From contig JAAYPO010000082.1 in assembly GCA_012519745.1 (NCBI GenBank), forward strand, positions 1 to 64,000: 64,000 nucleotides of DNA, given 5' to 3'. The position numbers and the translations under genes are program-made. The notes beneath the pieces are model-generated. The model was given only the letters and a program-made list of their open reading frames with translations, made no database searches and was not told where the DNA came from. The first letter of the stretch is position 1. Every line of letters begins with the position of its first letter. The stretch comes from Clostridiaceae bacterium. Lineage in GTDB: Bacteria > Bacillota > Clostridia > Acetivibrionales > DTU013. Positions 44,642-54,133 of the stretch are shown in pieces.

Positions 44642-46042
44642 ATGAAAAGGAAGTTGAGGCTAATGAACAGGGATGCAAAAAACATCAATATCGCCTACAT
44701 AGGCGGCGGGTCGAAGGGATGGGCCTGGAGCCTGATGAAAGATCTGGCTTTAGAGAGGGAAATATCCGGTACTGTCAGACTCTACGATATAGACTTTGAG
44801 GCGGCTCTGATAAATCAGAGGATAGGCAATATGCTGACGGCGCGGGAGGATGTTCCGGGAAAGTGGCAGTACAAGGTAGTTGGTTCACTCAAGGAAGCCC
44901 TGACAGGTTCAGACTTTGTATTAACATCGATACTGCCCGGTACTTTTGATGAAATGGAGTCGGATGTCCATACACCCGAGAAATATGGCATATATCAGTC
45001 CGTTGGAGATTCAGTCGGCCCCGGAGGACTGATCCGCTCACTGAGGACCATCCCGATGTTCGTTGAAATAGCTAAAGCTATCAGGGAATATGCCCCGGAA
45101 GCCTGGGTGCTCAATTATACGAATCCCATGTCGGTATGTGTAAGGACGCTGTATCAGGTGTTCCCGAAAATCAAAGCCTTCGGATGCTGTCATGAAGTAT
45201 TCGGCACACAGAAGCTGCTAGCTATAGCCCTGGATAAAATAATGGGGATAAAAGGTGTACAGCGTCAGGAGATCAGGACCAATGTTCTTGGAATAAACCA
45301 CTTCACCTGGATCGATAGGGCTTCATACCGGGATATCGATCTGTTCCCGGTATACAGGGAATTTGTCCAGCGCTATCATGAGACAGGCTTTACCGATGAA
45401 AAAGCCGATAAGAACTGGATGAACGATCATTTCAGTTCCGCTGACAGGGTCAAGATGGACCTGTTCAGGAGGTATGGGCTTATGGCGGCCGCAGGTGACC
45501 GGCACCTGGCTGAGTTCGTGCCTGGCAGCCGGTATTTGAAGGATCCTGAAACGGTGAAGAAGTGGAAGTTCAGCCTCACATCCGTGGCCTGGAGAAAGAG
45601 CGACTTACAGGAAAAGCTGAAAAAGAGCGAGTTGCTTGCATCCGGCAAGGAGCAGCTTAAGGTCGAACAGTCAGGTGAAGAGTGTACTTTGATGATGAAG
45701 GCGCTCCTTGGCCTGGGAGATATGATCAGCAATGTGAATGTGCCCAACGTGGGACAGATCAGCAACCTGCCAATGGGAGCGGTAGTAGAGACCAATACGC
45801 TGCTTTGCAGGGACAGTGCAGCTCCTGTATTTGCCGGTGCGCTGCCCATTGATATCCAGCACATTGTGATGCGCCATGTGACCAACCAGGAGGGTATACT
45901 TGAGGCTTGCCTGAAAAACGACAGACGTCTGGCTTTTGAGGTTTTCATGAACGATCCTCAGATGACGCTTGACCCTGATGCCGGCTACGAACTGTTTTCA
46001 ACAATGATAGAGCGCACGAAAAAATACTGCTTTATAAAATAG
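44642..46042 (+). CDS. GH4 family glycosidase (alpha-galactosidase/alpha-glucosidase type)
   Basis: NAD- and Mn-dependent cytoplasmic glycosidase of 466 residues. The Rossmann start is NIAYIGGGSKGWAWSLMKDL. Other family pieces are TSILPGTFDEMESDVHTPEK, the substrate and metal segment LNYTNPMSVCVRTL, the Cys-His site FGCCHEVFG and the GINHFTW motif. GH4 enzymes act by an oxidation-elimination route on alpha-galactosides, alpha-glucosides, galacturonides or 6-phospho-sugars. The exact sugar is not readable. ATG 44663 (after TTGAGG) is an alternative start that drops seven residues. No sugar transporter is adjacent. Confidence 0.9.
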   Translation: MKRKLRLMNRDAKNINIAYIGGGSKGWAWSLMKDLALEREISGTVRLYDIDFEAALINQRIGNMLTAREDVPGKWQYKVVGSLKEALTGSDFVLTSILPGTFDEMESDVHTPEKYGIYQSVGDSVGPGGLIRSLRTIPMFVEIAKAIREYAPEAWVLNYTNPMSVCVRTLYQVFPKIKAFGCCHEVFGTQKLLAIALDKIMGIKGVQRQEIRTNVLGINHFTWIDRASYRDIDLFPVYREFVQRYHETGFTDEKADKNWMNDHFSSADRVKMDLFRRYGLMAAAGDRHLAEFVPGSRYLKDPETVKKWKFSLTSVAWRKSDLQEKLKKSELLASGKEQLKVEQSGEECTLMMKALLGLGDMISNVNVPNVGQISNLPMGAVVETNTLLCRDSAAPVFAGALPIDIQHIVMRHVTNQEGILEACLKNDRRLAFEVFMNDPQMTLDPDAGYELFSTMIERTKKYCFIK

Positions 46043-46055
46043 CCAGCCGTTTATA

Positions 46056-46350
46056 TTATCGGCCGGAATCCGGCCTTAAAACCGATTCGCAAAAGGGAAA
46101 TACACACTTTACCTGCAATTTGGAACAGCTCACAAGCCTGGGTGTTCCGTTTTTCAAGTAAAGTGTGTTGACTGTAGACATAACATCGGGTTATCCTCAA
46201 TTATCGGCCGGAATCCGGCCTTAAAACCGATTCGCAAAAGGGAAATACACACTTTACCTGCAATTTGGAACAACGCAACCACCCAGGTGTTCCGTTTTTC
46301 AAGTAAAGTGTGTTGTGTGTAGACATAACACGGGTTATCTGCAATTATCG
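46056..46350. repeat. 145-bp tandem duplication containing palindromes
   Basis: Two copies of a ~145-bp unit start at 46061 and 46206, and a third begins at 46350 (TTATCGGCCG). Each unit contains a palindrome with arms ACACTTTACCTGCAATTTGGAACA and TGTTCCGTTTTTCAAGTAAAGTGT. The two units differ mainly in the loop. CTTTACTTGAA-type arms also bound the element at 2023-2164. The second unit forms the end of the broken gene on the minus strand. Confidence 0.8.
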
Positions 46351-47409
46351 GCCGAATCGTATCCCTGTTATCGATCCAAACGGTGACATCCTGCAATATG
46401 CCCTCATAGGCATCAGTTATTGCGAGATTAAGATCTAAATCTACAATATCATATTTCGGATCTCCATATTTGCTGATGATTTGATTCCTCAGATGATCCA
46501 GCGTATTCCTTGCATCAGGGACCACCTGGAATTCGGTAATGCCTGTTTCTTTCTTCTTAAGTGCGGGTATGGGCCAGGGGTTTGTCGAAGCGTAGGGCCT
46601 TTCAGGGGTGATGCGCAGTACTGTAAAATATTTATCTATATTATAGATATAATCCCAGCCGATATCCGGATTTTGAAAAAGGTTGGCCCGCATTACATGC
46701 GCAAAGTGATCCTTGCCCTTTTCCAGCCCCATGTTGACAAGACCCGCAGGAATATTGTCATCATTCATGATACCCGGGTTAAAGCCGGATTCGGTCAAAG
46801 CATCGCGCATGAACTTATTTATTCCTCTGTCAGCAGTGGTGATGATGATCGTGGTAGTGTCGAAAGGTTTTCCGGATGTGCCATAGGGCGTACTATCAGT
46901 CCAGATAATTCTGTTGCTTATCTGATCACCCAAACTTGCTCCGATATAGTGATAAAAACCGGTACGGCTACTGCCGGTTGTGATTACACCAGTGTAGTCC
47001 TTCTCGGGTTTGTTCTTAACCAACGCCAAATAACTTTAAAACTAAAGTAGGCTGAAGGCGGAGGTGTTCGTCCGATTATTACTATCGCTTCGTCTGGACG
47101 CAGCTTGTAGTGAAGCCCCGGCGAAATAAAGTCAAGATTGGGCGGATAATTATTCTGACTGAAGAAATCATAACCGATCGGTGGTCTCTGCCCGGGCGAT
47201 GGTTCCTGATTTGGCGCCGGAGGAAGGAAACAGTTTGTATATGGTGCTCCTGTTATATTGCCCAAGGCGGTGCTGGAGTTACCTTTTTTCTCAAGAAGCT
47301 GTATAAAATATTTGATGCTGCCGACTTTGTCAAAGTAATATTCATACATGGGTGTATCAACTTTGCTTTTAAAGCTGCATTTTTTATCAATACTATCCAA
47401 GTCGATCAC
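46154..47409 (-). pseudogene. Broken gene of unknown family, frameshifted and truncated
   Basis: Two overlapping ORFs in different frames form one protein. The first (47409-46984) leads to RTPPPSAYFSF and then derails. The second (47029-46154) continues as YLALVKNKPEKDYTGV. Adding one A to the AAA run near 47038 would join them as FSFKSYLALVKN. The joined protein is about 420 residues, soluble, with a Pro-rich segment near residue 65-85 and a conserved-looking stretch TTIIITTADRGINKFM. I do not recognise a named family. The last ~60 residues are read from the 145-bp tandem repeat, so the natural C-terminus is lost. A sequencing error could explain the frameshift but not the tail. Confidence 0.65.
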
Positions 47410-47549
47410 TCCTTACTTGTGATACTATATGTTTAGGTCGCGCACTAGACAGGAGTGACTTGCACCTGCATATTTCTGCAGGAAATCTGTCATGGCTGTT
47501 ATACTCTGGGACAGGTTCCCCGATTTGGCTTTTTTGCATGTTTCTTTTA

Positions 47550-47579
47550 TTGACTTTTTATGACCTGAGGCACTAAAAT
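47550..47579 (+). promoter_or_regulatory. Probable promoter of the MFS gene
   Basis: TTGACT (47550-47555) and TAAAAT (47574-47579) with an 18-bp spacer, about 115 bp before the MFS start. The leader contains an imperfect hairpin near 47630-47655 (ATATCTGG / CCGGATAT). Confidence 0.5.
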
Positions 47580-47692
47580 ATGATACAATGTGAAGAGACC
47601 CATATGTGGGATACATCATTATCTGCAGCATATCTGGATGGTCCCCGGATATTCTTTTTACACTTATTTTTATATCGGGATGATGTAACTGA

Positions 47693-49210
47693 ATGAGAAA
47701 AACAAGAAACTGGGATACAACGGCAATGTTTCTCATACTTGAGGGCATTGCCTATACAATGGTGCTGAACCTAAATAATCCCTTTACACAGATGTTCGCC
47801 AAGAGGATGGGCGGGAATGACCTGCACACGGCTCTGATAAATGCTCTTCCTCCTCTGACGGCCATTTTTTTGCTGTTGCCTGCCGGAATACTTATAGAGA
47901 GGCTCAATAAAAAGAAACAGACCGTAATAATACTGCTTTCTGTCATAAGCCTGTTTTATGCATCCATTGCCTTTGTGCCGATGATACCCCATGAGGGGAA
48001 GGTCATGATCTTCGTCATCCTGATCGGCTTGATGAACGGCCCGGGGGCATTATACCTGACTACCTGGCAGTCATATTATGCTGACAATTTCCAGGGAAGC
48101 TATGCGTCGAGACTGTATACCGTAAGGAGCAAGTACAGCGCATTTTTCGGGCTGCTGACAGTTCTGGTCACAGGCCTTCTTCTTACTAACATACCTAAAA
48201 CAGATGCCGAAAGACTTATATTGTATCAGATATTCTATGGTACGTGCTTTGCGCTGACAATAATACAGATACTGTTTTTCTCAAGTGTCAATAAGGTCCG
48301 GACAACCGGTACGGTCGGCATCAATGTTCTGCCGCCGAAGAACGGGCATGCCGGCGGTGATGCGGAGGGCAGTGAACAGAAGGGCGGCAATTCAGAGGGC
48401 GGCAGGGCGATAGAGGTCGAACCGGAGGACGGCAAGACGAGGGACAGTGAACGAGAGGGCGGCAGGGCGATAGAGGTCGAACGAGAGGACGGCAATTCAG
48501 AGGACGGCAGGGCGATAGAGGTCGAACCAAAAGATAGCAAACCAAAAGACAGCAAAACTAAGGAAAGGATCTGTCTGTTCAGGAAGGAAGATTTTGCAGG
48601 TCTGCTAAAAAACAAAAGGTTCCTGCTGTTTTGCCTGTGCGGTATTGTTTTCCATATGGCATGGCAGATGGCGTGGCCTTTGTTCTTCATATACTATACC
48701 GATCATGCGCACCTTAACGAACTGCAGATCAGACTTATCAACCTTGCATCAGGTTTGACACAGTTCCTTTCGTTTTCGTTATGGAACAAGGTGATCGAGA
48801 AAAAGGGAGGCAGCCTTGTTATAATATTTGGAGCTGCCGGGCTTGCAGTGACTCCATTTGTATTTACCTTTCAAGTGGGGTTCCCGCTGATAATAATGCA
48901 GAACCTGTTTGCAGGAGTATTCCAGGCGGCGTTCAATGTGACACTATTCCTTTGCCTGCTTGAAACACTGCCGCCGGGGAAGAAGACTGTGTATATAGCA
49001 GTTTTCAATACGCTGACGAGTCTTACGGGTTTTGCAGCTCCTCTGATCGGTCTTCGGATCCTGAATATGACCAATATCCATATTGCCATGGCAATCGCCG
49101 GTGCTTTCAGGGTAACAGGAACGCTGATGTACCTGATTCGCTGGCTGAAGGAGAGAAAAAGAGCGCTGCCCGTAAGTCCAGGCGCGGCAGGGGAGAAGCT
49201 GGCCGGGTAG
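47693..49210 (+). CDS. MFS transporter with repeat-expanded central loop
   Basis: Membrane protein of 505 residues with about twelve hydrophobic helices, six on each side of a long hydrophilic loop (about residues 205-300). The start (NWDTTAMFLILEGIAYTMVL) and the typical MFS loop LIERLNKKKQT place it in the major facilitator superfamily. The central loop is low-complexity Glu/Gly/Asp/Lys and contains three copies of GRAIEVE. Without the expansion the length is near normal. The substrate is unknown. The ribosome site before ATG 47693 is weak. Confidence 0.85.
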   Translation: MRKTRNWDTTAMFLILEGIAYTMVLNLNNPFTQMFAKRMGGNDLHTALINALPPLTAIFLLLPAGILIERLNKKKQTVIILLSVISLFYASIAFVPMIPHEGKVMIFVILIGLMNGPGALYLTTWQSYYADNFQGSYASRLYTVRSKYSAFFGLLTVLVTGLLLTNIPKTDAERLILYQIFYGTCFALTIIQILFFSSVNKVRTTGTVGINVLPPKNGHAGGDAEGSEQKGGNSEGGRAIEVEPEDGKTRDSEREGGRAIEVEREDGNSEDGRAIEVEPKDSKPKDSKTKERICLFRKEDFAGLLKNKRFLLFCLCGIVFHMAWQMAWPLFFIYYTDHAHLNELQIRLINLASGLTQFLSFSLWNKVIEKKGGSLVIIFGAAGLAVTPFVFTFQVGFPLIIMQNLFAGVFQAAFNVTLFLCLLETLPPGKKTVYIAVFNTLTSLTGFAAPLIGLRILNMTNIHIAMAIAGAFRVTGTLMYLIRWLKERKRALPVSPGAAGEKLAG

Positions 49211-49240
49211 ATCCTTGATCAGCATTTTCGGGCAGGACAT

Positions 49241-49269
49241 TTGCTAATTAGTGCATAATTGGGTATATT
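49241..49269 (+). promoter_or_regulatory. Probable promoter of the radical SAM/rng cluster
   Basis: TTGCTA (49241-49246) and TATATT (49264-49269) with a 17-bp spacer, about 100 bp upstream of GTG 49370. Confidence 0.5.
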
Positions 49270-49369
49270 ATTGTGAGAAGTAAATCAATGAAACATATGA
49301 AACAACAAATATCAACGACTTTGCTGTAGTATGCAGAAAATTGCATTGAAGACGTTTATGGAGGTTAAT

Positions 49370-51271
49370 GTGCCGGTAATAATTAGGGACGATATACTGC
49401 AGAGTGTCGAAAAGCCAGCCAGATACACGGGCGGTGAGCTGAACAGTATAATCAAGGATCCGTCAAAGGTCAGTATCAGGTTTGCCTTCTGTTTCCCCGA
49501 TGTATATGAGGTGGGGATGTCCCATCTGGGGATGAGGATACTCTACAATCTGCTCAACGAGCGGGAGGATACATACTGTGAAAGGGTCTTTGCGCCATGG
49601 ACGGACATGGAGGCAAGGATGCGTGAAAACGGGATACCGCTTTTTTCGCTTGAAACACGCCAGGCTGTGGGCAGCTTTGACTTTGTCGGGTTTACTCTGC
49701 AGTACGAGATGAGCTATACCAACATACTGAATATGCTGGATCTGGCCGGGATACCGCTTGAGAGGGCAGACAGGGGAGAGGGACAGCCCTTTGTCTGTGC
49801 CGGAGGACCTTGTGCATACAACCCTGAACCTCTTGCTGATTTTATTGATTTTTTCATGCTTGGTGAGGGTGAGGAAATCATAAATGAAGTAATGGATGTT
49901 TATGGAGAGTGGAAAAAAGAAGGTGCATCAAGAGAAGAATTCCTGAACAGGATAGTAAAGATCGAAGGGATCTACGTACCGGGCTTTTATGAGCCGAAGT
50001 ACAAGGGCGATGGGACCCTGGAGGCCGTATCTCCGCTGAAGGCTTCTTATCCTGCGAAGATCAGAAAGAGGATCATCAAAGATCTGGACAACATATATTT
50101 CCCTGAAAAGGCCATCGTGCCGTATATCAATATCGTACATGACAGGATAATGCTCGAACTGTTCCGGGGCTGTACCAGAGGCTGCAGGTTCTGCCAGGCG
50201 GGGTATATTTACAGGCCGGTAAGAGAGCGGACTCCCGGCAAGCTTGCAGAGCTGGCCGGGAAGCTGCAGGAGAGCACCGGATATGGGGAGATATCGCTGA
50301 CATCACTAAGCACCAGCGATTACTCGGGACTTCCGGAGCTGACCGGGGAATTGATAAAGGAAATGGAGCCCAAAAAGGTCAACCTTGCGCTGCCGTCCCT
50401 TCGTATCGACTCATTCTCGCTGGATCTGATGGAGAAGGTCCAGAAGGTCAGAAAGAGCGGACTGACATTTGCGCCGGAGGCAGGGACCCAGAGGCTGAGA
50501 GATATAATCAACAAGGGAGTTACAGAGGAAGACCTGCTCAATTCCGTGGGCTTGGCCTTCGGAGGAGGATGGAGCGGAGTCAAGCTGTACTTTATGATAG
50601 GGCTGCCCTTTGAGACCATGGAGGATGTGGAGGGTATCGCAAAGCTCGGCAGATTGGTGGCGGATGAGTACTTCAAGGTCCCGAAGGAGAAAAGGGGCAA
50701 GGGACTCGAGGTTTCAATAAGCACATCGTCCTTCGTGCCAAAGCCCTTCACGCCGTTTCAGTGGGAAGCTCAGGACAGCATCGAGACATTGAGACAGAAG
50801 CAAAAATTCCTGAGAGATAAAATCAGCGGCAGACATTTGAAATATAGCTGGCACGACCCTGAGCTGAGCATGCTGGAAGCCGTTTTTGCAAGAGGCGACA
50901 GACGGGTCGGAAGGGTGCTGGCCAGAGCGTGGGAGCTGGGCTGCAGCTTCGACAGCTGGGGTGAGCATTTCAAGTTTGATGTATGGATGCAGGCATTCAA
51001 TGACTGCGGGATAGATCCGGCGTTTTATGCCAACAGAAAAAGAGATCCTGACGAAGTATTTCCGTGGGATCATATCGATATCGGAGTTACAAAGAAACAC
51101 CTGCTTCGGGAATATCAGAAGGCTGAAAAGGGAGAGGTCACGCCCAACTGCATGACTTCCTGTGTTGGCTGTGGAGCAACGGTATTCGGCCAGGGGATTT
51201 GTTCTGAGTATTCCGGCGGAGGCAGGAAGCAGCAGAACATCGCTTCTGATGGGAGGGAAGAGAGTGAGTAA
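49370..51271 (+). CDS. TIGR03960-type B12-binding-like radical SAM protein
   Basis: Protein of 633 residues. GTG 49370 follows GGAGG by five bases and gives the family start; the track's longer N-terminus is not needed. An N-terminal domain resembling B12-binding domains (about 30-190) precedes the radical SAM core with the cluster motif CTRGCRFCQAGY near residue 265. A further C-terminal region ends in a Cys-rich segment (CMTSCVGCGATVFG). The reaction is not established. It is a constant partner of the DUF2344 protein and ribonuclease G in Firmicutes, as here, with an 8-bp overlap to the next gene. Confidence 0.92.
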   Translation: MPVIIRDDILQSVEKPARYTGGELNSIIKDPSKVSIRFAFCFPDVYEVGMSHLGMRILYNLLNEREDTYCERVFAPWTDMEARMRENGIPLFSLETRQAVGSFDFVGFTLQYEMSYTNILNMLDLAGIPLERADRGEGQPFVCAGGPCAYNPEPLADFIDFFMLGEGEEIINEVMDVYGEWKKEGASREEFLNRIVKIEGIYVPGFYEPKYKGDGTLEAVSPLKASYPAKIRKRIIKDLDNIYFPEKAIVPYINIVHDRIMLELFRGCTRGCRFCQAGYIYRPVRERTPGKLAELAGKLQESTGYGEISLTSLSTSDYSGLPELTGELIKEMEPKKVNLALPSLRIDSFSLDLMEKVQKVRKSGLTFAPEAGTQRLRDIINKGVTEEDLLNSVGLAFGGGWSGVKLYFMIGLPFETMEDVEGIAKLGRLVADEYFKVPKEKRGKGLEVSISTSSFVPKPFTPFQWEAQDSIETLRQKQKFLRDKISGRHLKYSWHDPELSMLEAVFARGDRRVGRVLARAWELGCSFDSWGEHFKFDVWMQAFNDCGIDPAFYANRKRDPDEVFPWDHIDIGVTKKHLLREYQKAEKGEVTPNCMTSCVGCGATVFGQGICSEYSGGGRKQQNIASDGREESE

Positions 51272-52007
51272 GATCCGTGTCAGGTTTTCAAGAGGCGAAG
51301 CGGTAAAATTCATATCCCATCTGGATCTGATGAAGGTGTTTGAACGCGCCATAAGGCGGTCGGGACTCCCGATAGACTACTCGAAGGGCTTCAATCCCCA
51401 TCCCCAAATGGTATTCGGACTTCCGCTGCCGGTGGGGATGACAAGTGACTGTGAGTATGCGGATTTTACGCTTGCAGAAGAGACGGGAACGGAGGAGTTC
51501 ATGCAAAGACTCAATGCCTCTCTGCCTGAGGGCATCAGGGTGACGGCAGCGGCTGTGAACAATTCAAAAAAGAACATAATGGCTTCGATAAGAGGTGCCG
51601 AATACTTGCTGCAGATATTCACCAATGAGGTCCTATCCTTAGAAAATGTATCAGCCGGCCTTGAAAATATGTTAAAATGTGAGAGTATCAAGGTCGGGAA
51701 GGAATCTAAGGGCAAGGACGGAAGAAGGGTCCTGAGGGAGACGGAAATCAGACCGATGATCCTGAAGGCGGCAATTGAACCTGTGAGGGTGCTTCCTGAG
51801 GGTTATGAAGGCTTCGGATCCGCATATTTGATAAAGGCGGAGCTGAAGGCCGGAAGTGAGGCCAATCTCAGGCCGGACCTGTTCCTGAAGGCGTTTGCAC
51901 AGCAGCTTGGGACGACGGCTGATGCCGTGAGGATGCACCGCAGCGCCCTATATTCGGAGGTCGGCGGAGCAAAGGCGGATCCGTTGGACAAGGCCTGTCT
52001 TTCATGA
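51264..52007 (+). CDS. TIGR03936 family radical SAM-associated protein (DUF2344)
   Basis: Cytoplasmic protein of 247 residues. GTG 51264 follows GGAGG and overlaps the radical SAM gene by 8 bp; the track's earlier start runs inside that gene. Family pieces are KIRVRFSRGEAVKFISHLDL, YSKGFNPHPQMVFGLPLPVG and ISAE-like repeats further on. It presumably acts with the upstream radical SAM enzyme, and no reaction is known. In some genomes the two are fused. Confidence 0.9.
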   Translation: MSKIRVRFSRGEAVKFISHLDLMKVFERAIRRSGLPIDYSKGFNPHPQMVFGLPLPVGMTSDCEYADFTLAEETGTEEFMQRLNASLPEGIRVTAAAVNNSKKNIMASIRGAEYLLQIFTNEVLSLENVSAGLENMLKCESIKVGKESKGKDGRRVLRETEIRPMILKAAIEPVRVLPEGYEGFGSAYLIKAELKAGSEANLRPDLFLKAFAQQLGTTADAVRMHRSALYSEVGGAKADPLDKACLS

Positions 52008-52029
52008 ATATATGATTTGAGGTGTGGAT

Positions 52030-53337
52030 TTGAGTAAACAATTGATCGTAGAGATCGGAACCGGCGGAAACAGGGTTGCGTTGCTTGAGGACGATGATCT
52101 GGCTGAAATTTATATCGAGAAGCCGGGTACTGAAAGAATGGTGGGCAATATTTACAGGGGGAAGGTCAGCAGTGTCCTGCCGGGAATGCAGGCAGCTTTT
52201 ATAGATATTGGATATGAGAAGAATGCCTTTCTTTATGCCGGAGATATCGTTGCAAAAAAGGAATACAGCGAGGATGACGATGATGCGGAACCAAAGGATT
52301 ATTACATAAATGAATTGATCAGCGCCGGACAGGAGCTGACAGTTCAGGTCATCAAGGAGCCCATCGGCTCAAAGGGACCCAGGGTCACCACCAACATCAC
52401 CCTTCCCGGAAGACATCTGGTATTGCTGCCGGGTGCTGATTATACCGGTGTGTCCAGAAGGATAGAAAATGAGGCTGAACGCGCAAAGCTGAAGAGGATC
52501 GCCGAAAGCTTAAAACCGGATGGGATGGGACTCATTGTAAGGACAGCTTCGGAGGGTATGGATGAGGAGAATTTCAAGGATGACCTGAGTTTTTTGTTGA
52601 GGCTTTGGGACAGCATAAATGAAAAAGAAAAGAGCGGGCCGGTACCACGCTGCCTCCATAAGGATCTGTGCCTTGTGTACAAGATGGTACGCGACCTCTT
52701 TACACGGGATGTAGACAAATTTGTGATCAATGACCGGGACCAGTATGAAAAGGTACTGGAGCTGGTGGATATGATATCTCCTGAGCTTAGGATGAGAGTC
52801 GAGTATTATTCAAGGGACTACGATATGTTTGAGTACTATCAGCTTGAATCGAAGCTGGCCCGGGCATTGTCGAGGAAGGTTTGGCTGAAGTGCGGCGGCT
52901 ATCTGGTCATAGACAGGACAGAGGCCCTTACGGTCATAGATGTAAATACGGGGAAGTATGTGGGAGGCAGCAATCTCGAAGATACAGTCCTCAAGACCAA
53001 TATCGATGCTGCGTCTGAGATAGCAAAGCAGCTGAGATTAAGGGATATCGGGGGCATAATAATAATCGATTTCATCGACATGCATGAGCATGAGCATCAG
53101 CAGATGGTGATGGATGCGCTGAAGCAGGCACTGAAAAGGGACAGGACCAAGACGACTGTGGTCGGGATGACTGGTCTTGGGCTCATCGAGATGACCAGGA
53201 AAAAGGTGAGGCAGGATCTGTCGACGGTCCTGCATGTGGACTGTCCCTGCTGTGACGGAACAGGCAAGATACCTGCGGATGACGAGAAGGGGAAGAAAGC
53301 GGAGGCATGGAGACATGGCGCAGGAATGTCACAATAA
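52030..53337 (+). CDS. rng: Ribonuclease G/E family endoribonuclease
   Basis: RNA-cleaving enzyme of 435 residues for rRNA processing or mRNA decay. An S1 domain near the N-terminus (GNIYRGKVSSVLPGMQAAFI) is followed by the RNase H-like and DNase I-like catalytic parts. The metal-binding Asp residues lie in LTVIDVNTGKYVGG and IIIDFIDM, and the Zn-link cysteines in DCPCCDGTGKI. TTG 52030 lies five bases after GAGGTG, so it is preferred over the GTG at 52024 used by the track. The length suits RNase G without the long RNase E scaffold. Confidence 0.93.
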   Translation: MSKQLIVEIGTGGNRVALLEDDDLAEIYIEKPGTERMVGNIYRGKVSSVLPGMQAAFIDIGYEKNAFLYAGDIVAKKEYSEDDDDAEPKDYYINELISAGQELTVQVIKEPIGSKGPRVTTNITLPGRHLVLLPGADYTGVSRRIENEAERAKLKRIAESLKPDGMGLIVRTASEGMDEENFKDDLSFLLRLWDSINEKEKSGPVPRCLHKDLCLVYKMVRDLFTRDVDKFVINDRDQYEKVLELVDMISPELRMRVEYYSRDYDMFEYYQLESKLARALSRKVWLKCGGYLVIDRTEALTVIDVNTGKYVGGSNLEDTVLKTNIDAASEIAKQLRLRDIGGIIIIDFIDMHEHEHQQMVMDALKQALKRDRTKTTVVGMTGLGLIEMTRKKVRQDLSTVLHVDCPCCDGTGKIPADDEKGKKAEAWRHGAGMSQ

Positions 53338-53348
53338 TAAAATTGGCG

Positions 53349-53378
53349 TTGACATCCGCTTGCGCCATGTGTTAGAAT
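53349..53378 (+). promoter_or_regulatory. Promoter of the rplU operon
   Basis: TTGACA (53349-53354) and TAGAAT (53373-53378) with an 18-bp spacer, directly upstream of the L21 leader. Confidence 0.75.
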
Positions 53379-53384
53379 ATTGCG

Positions 53385-53460
53385 GTAACCGCTCGGCCAG
53401 GGCTTTAAAATGCTGGAGCATTTGAAACAGCTGCCTTTACGGTCCGGCGAGTCTGATAGC
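53385..53460 (+). ncRNA. Ribosomal protein L21 leader
   Basis: The transcribed region before rplU has the make-up of the Firmicute L21 leader: CCGCTCGGCCAGGGCTTT, a variable AT stem, then TGAAACAGCTGCC and GGTCCGGCGAGTCTGA just before the AGGAGG site. Such leaders are thought to allow feedback control by L21. The call rests on recognition of the conserved words and position, not on a covariance search. Confidence 0.75.
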
Positions 53461-53474
53461 AGGAGGTATATACC

Positions 53475-53786
53475 ATGTACGCAGTAATTGAGACAGGCGG
53501 CAAGCAGTACAAGGTACAGGAAGGCGATGTAGTATTCGTAGAGAAGCTCGAAGCTGAAGACGGCGCTACAGTCACATTTGACAAGGTCCTGGCTGTATCG
53601 AGTGAAGGCAATGTTACCTTTGGTAAGCCGTTGGTAGCAAATGCAACGGTATCCGCAAAGGTACTCGGTCAGGGCAAGGACAAGAAGATCATAGTTTTCA
53701 AGTTCAAGCCTAAAAAAGGCTACAGGAGAAAAGCGGGACACAGGCAGCCTTACACTAAAGTACAGATCGAAAAGATCAGTGTTTGA
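53475..53786 (+). CDS. rplU: 50S ribosomal protein L21
   Basis: Ribosomal protein of 103 residues that contacts 23S rRNA. It matches L21 throughout ([58 protein letters not shown]). It is preceded by a promoter, an L21 leader and an AGGAGG site, and heads the rplU-prp-rpmA operon. Confidence 0.98.
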   Translation: MYAVIETGGKQYKVQEGDVVFVEKLEAEDGATVTFDKVLAVSSEGNVTFGKPLVANATVSAKVLGQGKDKKIIVFKFKPKKGYRRKAGHRQPYTKVQIEKISV

Positions 53787-53788
53787 TA

Positions 53789-54133
53789 ATGATAAGGATC
53801 GTTATTTCAAGGAATTCGGCAGGTTCTATCAACAGTATGAAGATCGACGGACATTCAGGCTATGCGGAGGAAGGATCGGACATCATCTGCTCAGCGGTAT
53901 CGGTAACAGCATATACAGCAGCCGGCGCGCTGGATGAACTCGCAGGACTGAAGGGTTGTTATTCTGAAGGCAGCGGTCATATGACGATACGTCTGCCGGA
54001 CGGTTTGAACGCAAAGCAGGCAGAAACTGCGGCGGTCATAATGGAAACAACGGCGATAGGCTTCAAACAGATAGAACATTCATATGGCAGGTATGTTTCG
54101 GTAATGGATGAGGAGGTGCAATCCGATGATTAG
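53789..54133 (+). CDS. prp: Ribosomal-processing cysteine protease Prp
   Basis: Small protease of 114 residues that removes the N-terminal extension of L27 in Firmicutes. The catalytic His is in [11 protein letters not shown] and the catalytic Cys in DIICSAVSV, at the expected spacing. ATG 53789 lies 3 bp after the rplU stop. The gene overlaps rpmA by 8 bp. Its substrate, the L27 precursor with a matching cleavage motif, is encoded next. Confidence 0.95.
   Translation: MIRIVISRNSAGSINSMKIDGHSGYAEEGSDIICSAVSVTAYTAAGALDELAGLKGCYSEGSGHMTIRLPDGLNAKQAETAAVIMETTAIGFKQIEHSYGRYVSVMDEEVQSDD

Noticed and set aside
46056-46350. Possible CRISPR or integration site array
   Set aside because: Only two full units of 145 bp, both including host-gene bases; it is a simple tandem duplication.
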